The notes beneath the pieces are model-generated. The model ran no database searches, was not told the origin of the DNA, and saw nothing but the letters and a program-made list of their open reading frames with translations. Shown here one piece after another: positions 1 through 5,689 of a stretch of DNA of 7,849 bases (position 1 is the stretch's first letter; each line of letters begins with the position of its first letter). This DNA is from Armatimonadota bacterium (GTDB lineage: Bacteria > Armatimonadota > Zipacnadia > Zipacnadales > UBA11051), in contig DPJP01000366.1 in NCBI GenBank assembly GCA_003542955.1, positions 11,570-19,418 of the forward strand. The letters are read 5' to 3'. Both the position numbers and the translations under genes were made by a program.

Positions 1-2
1 TC

Positions 3-299
3 ACCTGTGATGACCAGATGATCGGCTGGGCGGAGGCCGAACAGCTTGGTGTTGCGCTGCAGCGGCAGGGCCTCTATCATACCGAACTGGAGGCGCCGCC
101 GCCCGCGGGCGTGGTTCATTTCCTGGGGCCGGCCGAGTGCGCGCTGCGCAAGTTGCGCGGCAGATGGCGGTTCAGCCTGCTGGTCAAAGGGCCGGACCGC
201 AATGCCGCAACGTCGGCGGTGCGGGCGGCACTGGCGAGCTACCAGGCGCCCGAGAACGTGACACTGGTTGTTGATGTCGAGCCGCTGAGCATGATGTAG
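3..299 (+). CDS. priA: Primosomal protein N' (PriA helicase), C-terminal fragment
   Basis: The reading frame is open to the left edge and ends at TAG 297-299, giving the last 98 residues of a protein whose body lies outside the window. The segment LRGRWRFSLLVKGPDR, followed by an Ala-rich helix and the terminal VDVEPLSMM, matches the C-terminal domain of PriA, which typically reads LRGRyRwqLLlKgpdR and ends in vDVdPlsml. PriA is a superfamily 2 DNA helicase that recognises stalled forks and D-loops and starts reassembly of the replisome. The helicase motifs and zinc-binding cysteines lie upstream and cannot be checked. It sits 77 bases before the deformylase gene on the same strand; a priA-def-fmt order is common in bacteria and supports the call. 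An ATG at position 18 is internal, not the start. Confidence 0.88.
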   Translation, partial: TCDDQMIGWAEAEQLGVALQRQGLYHTELEAPPPAGVVHFLGPAECALRKLRGRWRFSLLVKGPDRNAATSAVRAALASYQAPENVTLVVDVEPLSMM

Positions 300-376
300 C
301 GCGGCTGGGGGTGGGCAAGGACAGGTGTCGCGCCCCAGGCCCGTGCGATGAACAGATCGGAGATACCGGAGGAGAA

Positions 377-967
377 ATGGCACTCAGACGCATACTCATC
401 TGCGGCGAACCCGAGCTGCGGAAGAAGTCGCGGAAGATCAAGAACATCGACGGCACGCTCATCGAACTGCTCGACGACATGGTCGAGACGATGCTCGACG
501 CCCCCGGCGTGGGACTGGCGGCGCCGCAGGTGGGGGAGAACCTGCGGGCCGTCGTTCTCGCCGAGTACGAGGAGGGCGAGGAACCTCGCGTCCATGAGTG
601 CATCAACCCACGGATTGTCGAGACCGAGGGCGAAGTCGAAGGCGGCGAGGGCTGCCTGAGCCTCCCCACTTTGCATGGTGTGGTGTTGCGCCCCGAGCGC
701 GTGGTTGTCGAGGCGTTTGACCGCGAGGGCGAGCCGATCCAGATGGAGGCGCACGGTCTCATGGCGAGAGCTTTCTGTCATGAGATCGACCACCTCAACG
801 GGAAGCTCTTCATCGATCGCGCTCTACCCGACAGCATCGCGTGGATGATCCCCGACGAGGACGATGAGCGCGGCTACCATCTCCACTACATCAGCAAGGC
901 TGATGCGGAAGACACGCTCCGGCGGATGGTTGAGAAGCGGCTCGCCGAGGCGGAGCGTGACGGCTGA
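377..967 (+). CDS. def: Peptide deformylase
   Basis: A 196-residue metalloenzyme that removes the N-terminal formyl group from new proteins at the ribosome exit. All three family motifs are present: GVGLAAPQ at residues 44-51, EGCLS at 91-95 and HEIDH at 135-139. The expected metal ligands are Cys93, His135 and His139, and Glu136 is the catalytic acid. The residue before HEIDH is Cys134, where many family members have Gln. About 48 residues follow the core (LFIDR at 144-148), forming an acidic and then helical tail, longer than in minimal deformylases. The start at 377 is chosen because GGAGG at 368-372 lies four bases upstream and the protein then begins MALRRI, as typical deformylases do; an in-frame ATG at 311 lacks this support. 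The stop overlaps the fmt start by one base (TGATG), so the two are probably translationally coupled. Confidence 0.95.
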   Translation: MALRRILICGEPELRKKSRKIKNIDGTLIELLDDMVETMLDAPGVGLAAPQVGENLRAVVLAEYEEGEEPRVHECINPRIVETEGEVEGGEGCLSLPTLHGVVLRPERVVVEAFDREGEPIQMEAHGLMARAFCHEIDHLNGKLFIDRALPDSIAWMIPDEDDERGYHLHYISKADAEDTLRRMVEKRLAEAERDG

Positions 968-1923
968 TGCGGATCGTCTTCCTGGGCACTCCGCCGTGGG
1001 CGGCGGCATACCTGCAGCCGCTGATGGACGCGGGGCATGCCGTCGAGTTGGTGCTCACGCAGCCGGACAGGCCCGGGAAGCGGGGCCGGACGCCGCTGCC
1101 GCCGGCGACCAAGGTCGAGGCGCAACGCCTCGGGCTGCCCGTCTTCCAGCCCGAGCGTGCGAACGCGCCGGAGGCGGTGCGGCGGGTGGCACAGGCGCGG
1201 CCCGATGTGCTGTTGACGGTGGCGTACGGGCAGATACTGCGGGAGGCGCTGCTGGCGTGCCCGACCGTCGAGGCGCTCAACGTCCACTACTCGCTGCTGC
1301 CGCTGTTGCGGGGACCCGCGCCCGTGCAGCATGCGCTGCTGCAGGGGATGACCGTGACGGGAGTCAGCCTGCAACGGATGGCGCGCGAGGTCGATGCCGG
1401 CGACATCTACGCGATAGACTCGCTGCAGATCGGGCCCGATGAGAATGCCGATTCGCTATGCCGACGCCTGACGCAGGCCGGCGTGGCGTTGGTAGTGAGA
1501 TCACTGCCGGCAATCGCATCGGGCGAGCTGACGCCGATCGGGCAGGATCACGGCCGGGCGACCTGCGCGCCGCTGCTCGAGAAGCCCGATCAGGCCCTGG
1601 ACTTCTCTCAGAGCGCGAGTGACGTGCACAACCGGGTGCGTGCGTTCGCGCCGCAACCGGGGGCATACTGCCTCTGGCAGGGCCGCCGGCTTGGAGTCAC
1701 GGCCTCGACGGTTGTGGGTGAATCGCGCCCGCAGGCAGGAATGGCCGGGACGGTCGTGGAAATCGACCCCGAGCGTGGGCCCGTCATTGCGACGGGGCAG
1801 GGCTTGATCGAATTGCTGAGGGTGCATCCGGAGGGACGGAGGGAGATGGACGCCGCCAGTTGGCTGCGGGGGGCGGGTGTGCGGCCGGGGGATGTGCTGC
1901 AGAGCGCGGTTGACAAACGGTGA
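967..1923 (+). CDS. fmt: Methionyl-tRNA formyltransferase
   Basis: A 318-residue enzyme, the usual family length, that transfers a formyl group from 10-formyltetrahydrofolate to initiator Met-tRNA. It begins MRIVFLGTP, the typical Rossmann-like opening. The catalytic region reads NVHYSLLPLLRGPAP at residues 105-119, with Asn105 and His107, and continues to Asp143 in EVDAGDI; these match the family's Asn-His-Asp catalytic set. The C-terminal OB-like tRNA-binding domain starts near residue 200, with APLLEKPDQALDF and then HNRVRAFAPQPGAY. The ATG overlaps the deformylase TGA by one base. A weak GGAG at 952-955 lies inside def, 11 bases upstream, so translation probably relies on coupling. Making and removing the formyl group are thus encoded side by side, a very common arrangement. 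Confidence 0.96.
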   Translation: MRIVFLGTPPWAAAYLQPLMDAGHAVELVLTQPDRPGKRGRTPLPPATKVEAQRLGLPVFQPERANAPEAVRRVAQARPDVLLTVAYGQILREALLACPTVEALNVHYSLLPLLRGPAPVQHALLQGMTVTGVSLQRMAREVDAGDIYAIDSLQIGPDENADSLCRRLTQAGVALVVRSLPAIASGELTPIGQDHGRATCAPLLEKPDQALDFSQSASDVHNRVRAFAPQPGAYCLWQGRRLGVTASTVVGESRPQAGMAGTVVEIDPERGPVIATGQGLIELLRVHPEGRREMDAASWLRGAGVRPGDVLQSAVDKR

Positions 1924-1939
1924 GGCGTTTGGGTATCTT
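1910..1939 (+). promoter_or_regulatory. Candidate sigma-70-type promoter for the TPR/activator operon
   Basis: A consensus -35 box TTGACA at 1910-1915 is followed, after an 18-base spacer, by TATCTT at 1934-1939, which matches four of six positions of the -10 consensus. The -35 box lies in the last codons of fmt. Transcription would start near 1946, giving a leader of about 64 bases before the TPR start codon. No terminator hairpin is visible between fmt and the TPR gene, so read-through from the housekeeping cluster is also possible. This call rests only on sequence matching. Confidence 0.42.
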
Positions 1940-2009
1940 GCTTAAGCCGCATGGTCCGTCTCGTCCGGAACTCCGACAGGGGTGGACTCGATCACAGCGG
2001 AGGTAGTTC

Positions 2010-2369
2010 ATGGCGGAGGTTGACCGGAACGTCCTAGACCAGGCCCACACGTGCCGCGTCGACGGCAACTATGACGACGCCCGGCCGCTCTACGAGCAGA
2101 TGCTGGCGTGTTGCCCCGATGAGGCGGAGTGCTGGTGGGGCATGGGCCTGACCATCATGAATCAGGGTGAATTCGACGAGGCGATTGAGTGCCTGAAGAA
2201 GGCCGCCGAGCTTGCCCCCGAAAGTCAGCGTTACGTCCTCGATCTCGGCAAGCACTACGCCATGCTTGGCATGGACGAAGAGGCCAAGGCAGCCTTCGAG
2301 CGGGTGGTTGAGATGGACGCGAACTCCCGCGAGGGCGCCGAGGCCAACACGCAGTTGTCCTACTACTAG
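2010..2369 (+). CDS. Small TPR-repeat protein
   Basis: A 119-residue protein made almost entirely of tetratricopeptide repeats, helix-turn-helix units that bind other proteins. Three repeats can be seen, at about residues 7-36, 41-70 and 75-104. The second is the clearest (AECWWGMGLTIMNQGEFDEAIECLKKA), with the W-G-A-P spacing expected of a TPR. No signal peptide, membrane helix or catalytic motif is visible, so it is probably a cytoplasmic scaffold or adaptor. It has five cysteines (15, 34, 35, 41, 61), many for its size, but no metal-binding spacing is recognised. GGAGG at 1999-2003 lies six bases before the ATG and fixes the start. The activator gene begins 40 bases downstream on the same strand, so the two are probably cotranscribed; a role in activator-corrinoid contact is an inference from position only. 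Confidence 0.85.
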   Translation: MAEVDRNVLDQAHTCRVDGNYDDARPLYEQMLACCPDEAECWWGMGLTIMNQGEFDEAIECLKKAAELAPESQRYVLDLGKHYAMLGMDEEAKAAFERVVEMDANSREGAEANTQLSYY

Positions 2370-2398
2370 GCCCGGCGACCGGCGTCGCGACCGGGAAC

Positions 2399-2402
2399 GG
2401 AG
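2399..2402 (+). promoter_or_regulatory. Ribosome-binding site that supports a TTG start
   Basis: GGAG at 2399-2402 sits seven bases before the TTG at 2410. It decides the start of the activator gene: the only in-frame ATG upstream, at 2212, lies deep inside the TPR gene, and an in-frame GTG at 2431 would trim the first strand of the ferredoxin domain. Confidence 0.6.
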
Positions 2403-2409
2403 TCTACTT

Positions 2410-4248
2410 TTGAGCAGTCCCACAATCAATGTGACATTCCATCCCGCCGGCGTCACGGCGCAAGCCACCGCCGGTGTTGCACTTTCCGAGGCAGCCGCAT
2501 CGGTCGGCGTCGCCATCAACACCCCCTGCGGCGGCAAGGGCACCTGCGGCAAGTGCCGTGTCCGCGTGCGCAGTGGCGAGTTGAGCGAGCCGACGGCGCA
2601 GGAGTTGCAGCTTCTGAGTTCCACCGAACTCCAGGCTGGTGTGCGACTGGCCTGCCAGGCGCATGCGCTGGGCGAGTGCGAGATCGAGACCGCCGGTGTC
2701 GGCGACGTCGTCGTTCGCAAGGACCTCGATGAGGACGCGCTGAGGAGTTTCGCTCTCCAGCCGCGTGTCAAGCGACGCGCGCTGGCGCTGGACCCGCCCG
2801 AGTTGGGCGACCAGCGGAGCGACCTGCTGAGGCTCTGGGACAAGCTGGGGACCGGGGGATGCTCGTGTCGGGCGCGGCTTGCGGCCCTCGAACGGTTGCC
2901 CGGAGTGCTGCGCGGGGATGAGTTCAATGTGGTTGCCACGATGCTCGACGACCTGCTTGTGGCGGTTGAGCCACGTGACACCGCGCGAGACCCCTACGGC
3001 GCGGCAATCGATGTGGGCACCACCACCATCGTCGCCTACCTGGTCAACCTCAGCACCGGCCGCATCGAGGCTACCTGCGCCACGCTCAACCCCCAGACGC
3101 GCCACGGCGCGGACGTCATCTCGCGGATCGAGCATGCGCGCGACGTGCCGGGCGGGCTCGAGGAATTGCAGGGCGAGGTCGTCGGCGCGATCAACGCGCT
3201 GGTGGGGCGCGCGCTGAAGGACGTTGGCGCGGAGACAAACCATCTCTTCGAGTTGACCGTCGTCGGCAACACGGCGATGCACCACCTGCTGTTGGGGCTC
3301 GATCCGCAGTATATCGCACAGGCGCCATACATTCCCGTGGTGTCACAGCCGCTGACGCTGTATGCCTCTGACCTGGGAATAGAGGCCGCCTCGGGCGGGC
3401 AGGTATTCGTCCTGCCGATTGTCGCGGGTTTTGTCGGCGCCGACACTGTCGGTGTGATGACGGCCGCGGACATCACCGGTCGCGGTCCGACGCTTGCGAT
3501 CGACATCGGGACCAACGGCGAGATCGTGTTGTGGTCGGGCGATCGGCTGCTGTGCGCGTCGGCGGCGGCCGGCCCGGCCTTCGAGGGCGCTAGGATCAGC
3601 CAGGGGATGTATGCGGCTCCGGGCGCAATCTCGGCCGTGACACTCAACGGCGAGGACCTCCGGATCAGCACCATCGACGACGCGCCTGCGCGCGGCATCT
3701 GCGGCTCGGCGCTGTTTGACGCAACAGCCGTGCTGCTGGAGACGGGTGCGCTCGAGGTCAACGGACGACTGGCGGCGGAGGCCGACGGTCTGCCAGCGGC
3801 GATCGCCGCGCGCATGAGCGGCGAGGGCAACGGCCGGCGGGTGCTGCTTGCCTCCGAGGCCATTGCGCACAGGGCTCATCCCGTCTACCTGACCCAGCCC
3901 GACATCCGGGAGATTCAGCTTGCAAAGGGCGCGATCCGTGCAGGTGTAGAGGTGCTGCTCGGGGAAGCGGGCATCAGCGCCGGCGATCTCGAGGCGGTGC
4001 TGCTTGCCGGCGCCTTCGGCAACCACATCCGCCCCGAGAGCGCGGTGAGGATGGGGGTGCTGCCGCCGGTTGACCTCGCGCGGGTGGTCGCGGTCGGGAA
4101 CGCGGCGGGTGCGGGGGCCCTGATGGCCCTGTGCTCCGAGAGCGAGCGGGAGCTGGCATGTCGACTGGCAGTCGAGGCCGAGCACGTCGAGCTGGCGGCG
4201 AATCCGCGCTTCCAGATGGCGTTTATGGAGACGATGCTGTTCGAGTAG
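2410..4248 (+). CDS. Reductive activator of corrinoid proteins (RACo-like, 2Fe-2S ferredoxin plus ASKHA ATPase, DUF4445)
   Basis: A 612-residue protein matching the RACo family, which uses ATP and a low-potential electron to reduce Co(II) corrinoid, formed by accidental oxidation, back to active Co(I). An N-terminal ferredoxin-like domain (about residues 3-95) carries cysteines 40, 46, 49 and 82 in the C-x5-C-x2-C-xn-C pattern of a [2Fe-2S] cluster. A linker to about residue 195 leads to an actin/Hsp70-like ATPase fold: AIDVGTTT at 199-206, TVVGNTAMHH at 283-292, AIDIGTNGE at 363-371, AGPAFEGARISQGM after it, LLAGAFGNHI at 531-540 and a late AVGNAAGAGAL. Its length is close to that of characterised RACo, and no extra C-terminal [4Fe-4S] cysteines of the archaeal RamA type are seen. 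The start is TTG, supported by GGAG seven bases upstream. The corrinoid protein downstream is the probable client. No methyltransferase is adjacent. Confidence 0.9.
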   Translation: MSSPTINVTFHPAGVTAQATAGVALSEAAASVGVAINTPCGGKGTCGKCRVRVRSGELSEPTAQELQLLSSTELQAGVRLACQAHALGECEIETAGVGDVVVRKDLDEDALRSFALQPRVKRRALALDPPELGDQRSDLLRLWDKLGTGGCSCRARLAALERLPGVLRGDEFNVVATMLDDLLVAVEPRDTARDPYGAAIDVGTTTIVAYLVNLSTGRIEATCATLNPQTRHGADVISRIEHARDVPGGLEELQGEVVGAINALVGRALKDVGAETNHLFELTVVGNTAMHHLLLGLDPQYIAQAPYIPVVSQPLTLYASDLGIEAASGGQVFVLPIVAGFVGADTVGVMTAADITGRGPTLAIDIGTNGEIVLWSGDRLLCASAAAGPAFEGARISQGMYAAPGAISAVTLNGEDLRISTIDDAPARGICGSALFDATAVLLETGALEVNGRLAAEADGLPAAIAARMSGEGNGRRVLLASEAIAHRAHPVYLTQPDIREIQLAKGAIRAGVEVLLGEAGISAGDLEAVLLAGAFGNHIRPESAVRMGVLPPVDLARVVAVGNAAGAGALMALCSESERELACRLAVEAEHVELAANPRFQMAFMETMLFE

Positions 4249-4267
4249 TGGCGCACCAGACGCAAAC

Positions 4268-4295
4268 TTGCATTGTGTTGTGTTTCGGGTATAAT
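4268..4295 (+). promoter_or_regulatory. Promoter of the corrinoid protein gene
   Basis: A perfect -10 box TATAAT at 4290-4295 lies 16 bases after TTGCAT at 4268-4273, a partial -35 match. The AT-rich stretch around it stands out in this GC-rich DNA. Transcription would start near 4302, giving a leader of about 77 bases. This would let the corrinoid protein be made independently of, and probably more abundantly than, its activator, as expected for a substrate of a catalytic reactivase. Confidence 0.65.
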
Positions 4296-4339
4296 ACAGC
4301 ACCCAATTGTCTACAGGTGTTGGCCCAGTCAGTCATCCA

Positions 4340-4353
4340 CCAGGATTCCCTGG
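4340..4353 (+). other. Short hairpin in the corrinoid gene leader
   Basis: CCAGG at 4340-4344 and CCTGG at 4349-4353 form a 5-bp stem with a four-base loop, 12 bases before the AGGAGG ribosome-binding site. It is too small to be a known riboswitch; it could affect mRNA stability or be chance. Confidence 0.3.
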
Positions 4354-4364
4354 CAGCGCGCACT

Positions 4365-4370
4365 AGGAGG
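4365..4370 (+). promoter_or_regulatory. Strong ribosome-binding site of the corrinoid gene
   Basis: AGGAGG, extended by AG, ends eight bases before the ATG at 4379. It is the best Shine-Dalgarno match in the window, and with the TATAAT promoter it suggests high expression. Confidence 0.75.
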
Positions 4371-4378
4371 AGCTACAA

Positions 4379-5011
4379 ATGGCGGACTTGCAGGCAATTG
4401 CCGATGCGGTCATCAAGGGCGACCGGGACACGGTGGCCAACCTGGCCCAGGCTGCTGTTGATGAGGGCGTTGCTCCCGAGCAGATCATCAACGAAGGTCT
4501 CATCGCCGGGATGAACGTGGTCGGCGAGAAGTTCAAGAACAACGAGTTCTATGTCCCGGAGGTGCTCATCGCTGCTCGCGCGATGCACGGCGGCATGGAT
4601 ATCGTCAAGCCGCTGCTCGCCGACAGCGGTGCGGTATCGAAGGGCAAGGTCGTCATCGGGACGGTCAAGGGCGACCTCCACGACATCGGCAAGAACCTCG
4701 TCGCGATGATGCTCGAGGGTGGCGGATTCGACGTGATCGACCTCGAGGTGGATGTGCCGGCGGAGAAGTTCGTCGAGGCCGCGCAGTCACAGAGCGCGCA
4801 GGTCATCGCGCTGTCGGCGCTGTTGACGACGACGATGCCGGGCATGAAGGACACGATCGACGCGCTGGCCGAGGCCGGTCTGCGGGACAGCGTGAAGGTC
4901 ATCATCGGTGGGGCGCCCGTGACGCAGAACTACTCCGACGAGATCGGCGCGGACGGCTATGCACCGGATGCCGCCTCCGCCGTGGACCTCGTCCGCAGCC
5001 TGCTGAACTAG
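4379..5011 (+). CDS. B12-binding corrinoid protein of the methyltransferase-cognate (MtbC/MttC-like) family
   Basis: A 210-residue cytoplasmic protein that carries a corrinoid cofactor and shuttles methyl groups between a substrate methyltransferase and a second methyltransferase. Residues 1 to about 85 form the helical cap domain (IINEGLIAGMNVVGEKF, then YVPEVLIAARAM). Residues 88-210 form the Rossmann-like B12 domain, with DLHDIG at 99-104 supplying His101 as the lower cobalt ligand, SAL at 146-148 and GG at 177-178 lining the nucleotide-tail pocket. Length and architecture match the corrinoid proteins of methylamine, methanol and related demethylation systems. No trimethylamine-, methanol- or glycine-betaine-type methyltransferase is encoded in the window, so the methyl donor cannot be named. 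The upstream RACo-like gene is its likely reactivase. Its own promoter and strong ribosome-binding site point to separate, high expression. Confidence 0.93.
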   Translation: MADLQAIADAVIKGDRDTVANLAQAAVDEGVAPEQIINEGLIAGMNVVGEKFKNNEFYVPEVLIAARAMHGGMDIVKPLLADSGAVSKGKVVIGTVKGDLHDIGKNLVAMMLEGGGFDVIDLEVDVPAEKFVEAAQSQSAQVIALSALLTTTMPGMKDTIDALAEAGLRDSVKVIIGGAPVTQNYSDEIGADGYAPDAASAVDLVRSLLN

Positions 5012-5014
5012 CCC

Positions 5015-5046
5015 GCTCCATTCAGGCTCCGTGCTGCCTATGGAGC
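5015..5046 (+). terminator. Bulged hairpin after the corrinoid gene, possible terminator or mRNA-end stabiliser
   Basis: GCTCCAT at 5015-5021 pairs perfectly with ATGGAGC at 5040-5046. Inside it, after a two-base bulge, AGGC at 5024-5027 pairs with GCCT at 5036-5039, leaving an eight-base loop. The hairpin begins three bases after the corrinoid stop codon. No T-tract follows, so it is not a classic intrinsic terminator; it may protect the 3' end or assist factor-dependent termination. The right arm overlaps the first tandem repeat. Confidence 0.5.
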
Positions 5047-5115
5047 AGACCCTCCGCGCCGTCCGCGGAGCAGACCCTCCGGGTCCGCGGAGCAGACCCT
5101 CCGGGTCCGCGGAGC
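5042..5115. repeat. GC-rich tandem palindromic repeat
   Basis: The core GGAGCAGACCCTCCG occurs at 5042, 5067 and 5089, and a fourth GGAGC starts at 5111. Units two (5067-5088) and three (5089-5110) are identical 22-mers; unit one (5042-5066) is 25 bases because a different segment replaces part of the middle. Each unit can fold. Units two and three carry GACCC-TCC-GGGTC (5073-5085 and 5095-5107). Unit one carries CTCCGCG at 5052-5058 pairing with CGCGGAG at 5064-5070 around a five-base loop. The block lies in non-coding DNA and may be a REP-like dispersed element or part of the transcript end. Confidence 0.75.
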
Positions 5116-5137
5116 CGATGACAGGCAGACGCGAAAC

Positions 5138-5173
5138 GGGTCGCCTGCCACATTGCATCGAGGCAGGCGACCC
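5138..5173. repeat. Perfect 12-bp inverted repeat (hairpin)
   Basis: GGGTCGCCTGCC at 5138-5149 is exactly complementary to GGCAGGCGACCC at 5162-5173, with a 12-base loop. The very stable stem is followed by TCTCTGTGTG, which has some T but no clean run. It could be a terminator, a leader structure of the transporter gene 67 bases downstream, or a protein-binding operator. A second GGCAG at 5124-5128 could pair with the same CTGCC at 5145-5149, an alternative but weaker fold. Confidence 0.7.
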
Positions 5174-5240
5174 TCTCTGTGTGCCCGCACGATGGCTGAA
5201 GGGTGACGCCCAGTTGGCGGAGGAGAAGGGAAAGAAGACC

Positions 5241-5669
5241 ATGCTGTTGGGCATCGGCATTCTGCTGATCGCGATTGCGCTAGGCGCGGCGGGGCAGATA
5301 TTCCTCAAGGTAGGCGTCAACACCCTGGGGGACAAGCCGCCGCCATTGCAGATCATCAAGTCGATCGTGACGGTGCCCGCGGTCTTTCTGGGCTTCTTCT
5401 GCTATGCGACGAGTTCGCTCTTCTACCTGGTCGCCTTGTCGAAGCTCGACTTGAGTTACGCCTACCCGATGATTGCACTCAGCTACGTGGCCGTTGTGCT
5501 CCTCTCGTGGCAGTACCTGGGGGAGAACGTCTCGGCCCTGCGCATCGCGGGGCTTGCCGTCATCATCGTGGGCGTGGTGCTTGTGGGCCTGAGTGCGCCG
5601 CGAAGCGAGGCGCCACCGACCGATGAACCCGCCACGATAGAGCGTCCAGCCGACCCGATGTCGGGATAG
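5241..5669 (+). CDS. EamA/DMT-superfamily four-helix membrane protein (ArnE-like)
   Basis: A 142-residue inner-membrane protein with four predicted helices at about residues 2-24, 42-66, 72-93 and 99-118, then a hydrophilic, Pro-rich tail. The AAGQIFLKVG segment in helix 1 and LSYAYPMIALSYVAVVLLSWQYLGE leading out of helix 3 are typical of half-length EamA proteins such as ArnE/ArnF, subunits of a flippase for undecaprenyl-phosphate-linked aminoarabinose. Helix 1 lacks the membrane-embedded Glu of EmrE-type multidrug exporters, so drug efflux is less likely. The substrate cannot be read from the sequence. ATG 5241 is chosen because the first helix begins right after it; the purine-rich GGAGGAGAAGGGAAAGAAG upstream gives a diffuse ribosome-binding site, with GGAGG itself 17 bases away. 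The next gene's ribosome-binding site lies 12 bases after this stop, suggesting an operon with the YfhO-like gene. Confidence 0.82.
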   Translation: MLLGIGILLIAIALGAAGQIFLKVGVNTLGDKPPPLQIIKSIVTVPAVFLGFFCYATSSLFYLVALSKLDLSYAYPMIALSYVAVVLLSWQYLGENVSALRIAGLAVIIVGVVLVGLSAPRSEAPPTDEPATIERPADPMSG

Positions 5670-5680
5670 TCACATCCGGC

Positions 5681-5685
5681 GGAGG
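5681..5685 (+). promoter_or_regulatory. Ribosome-binding site that favours a GTG start for the YfhO-like gene
   Basis: GGAGG at 5681-5685 lies four bases before GTG 5690, the same spacing as for the deformylase gene. The ATG at 5688 that it also precedes is in a different, non-coding frame. The in-frame ATG at 5744 has no visible Shine-Dalgarno sequence. Confidence 0.5.
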
Positions 5686-5689
5686 TCAT

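Larger units (their letters stand above)
5012..5240. other. Structured non-coding spacer between the corrinoid and transporter genes
   Basis: These 229 bases contain the bulged hairpin, the tandem palindromic repeat and the 12-bp inverted repeat described separately. From 5174 to 5240 no promoter boxes are convincing. The transporter's frame is open back to 5031, but that stretch encodes a repeat-derived peptide across the hairpins and does not look coding. No tRNA, CRISPR or insertion-sequence feature is seen. Confidence 0.7.

Noticed and set aside
1924..2009. Intrinsic terminator after fmt
   Set aside because: No stem longer than four base pairs with a short loop and no T-run was found.
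2404..3285. Long open frame on the - strand opposite the activator gene
   Set aside because: It lies fully antisense to a well-supported gene, has no recognisable domain, and such frames are expected in GC-rich coding DNA.
3343..4302. Second long open frame on the - strand opposite the activator's ATPase domain
   Set aside because: Its translation is rich in Arg, Gln and His with no family resemblance; it is a shadow of the + strand gene.
4296..4378. Cobalamin riboswitch before the corrinoid gene
   Set aside because: The leader is about 77 bases, far too short, and no B12 box was recognised.
5042..5115. CRISPR array
   Set aside because: The units are directly adjacent, self-complementary and lack unique spacers of regular length.
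5031..5240. N-terminal extension of the transporter gene to GTG 5031 or ATG 5118
   Set aside because: The extension would be encoded by hairpins and tandem repeats, and transporters of this type start directly with the first helix.
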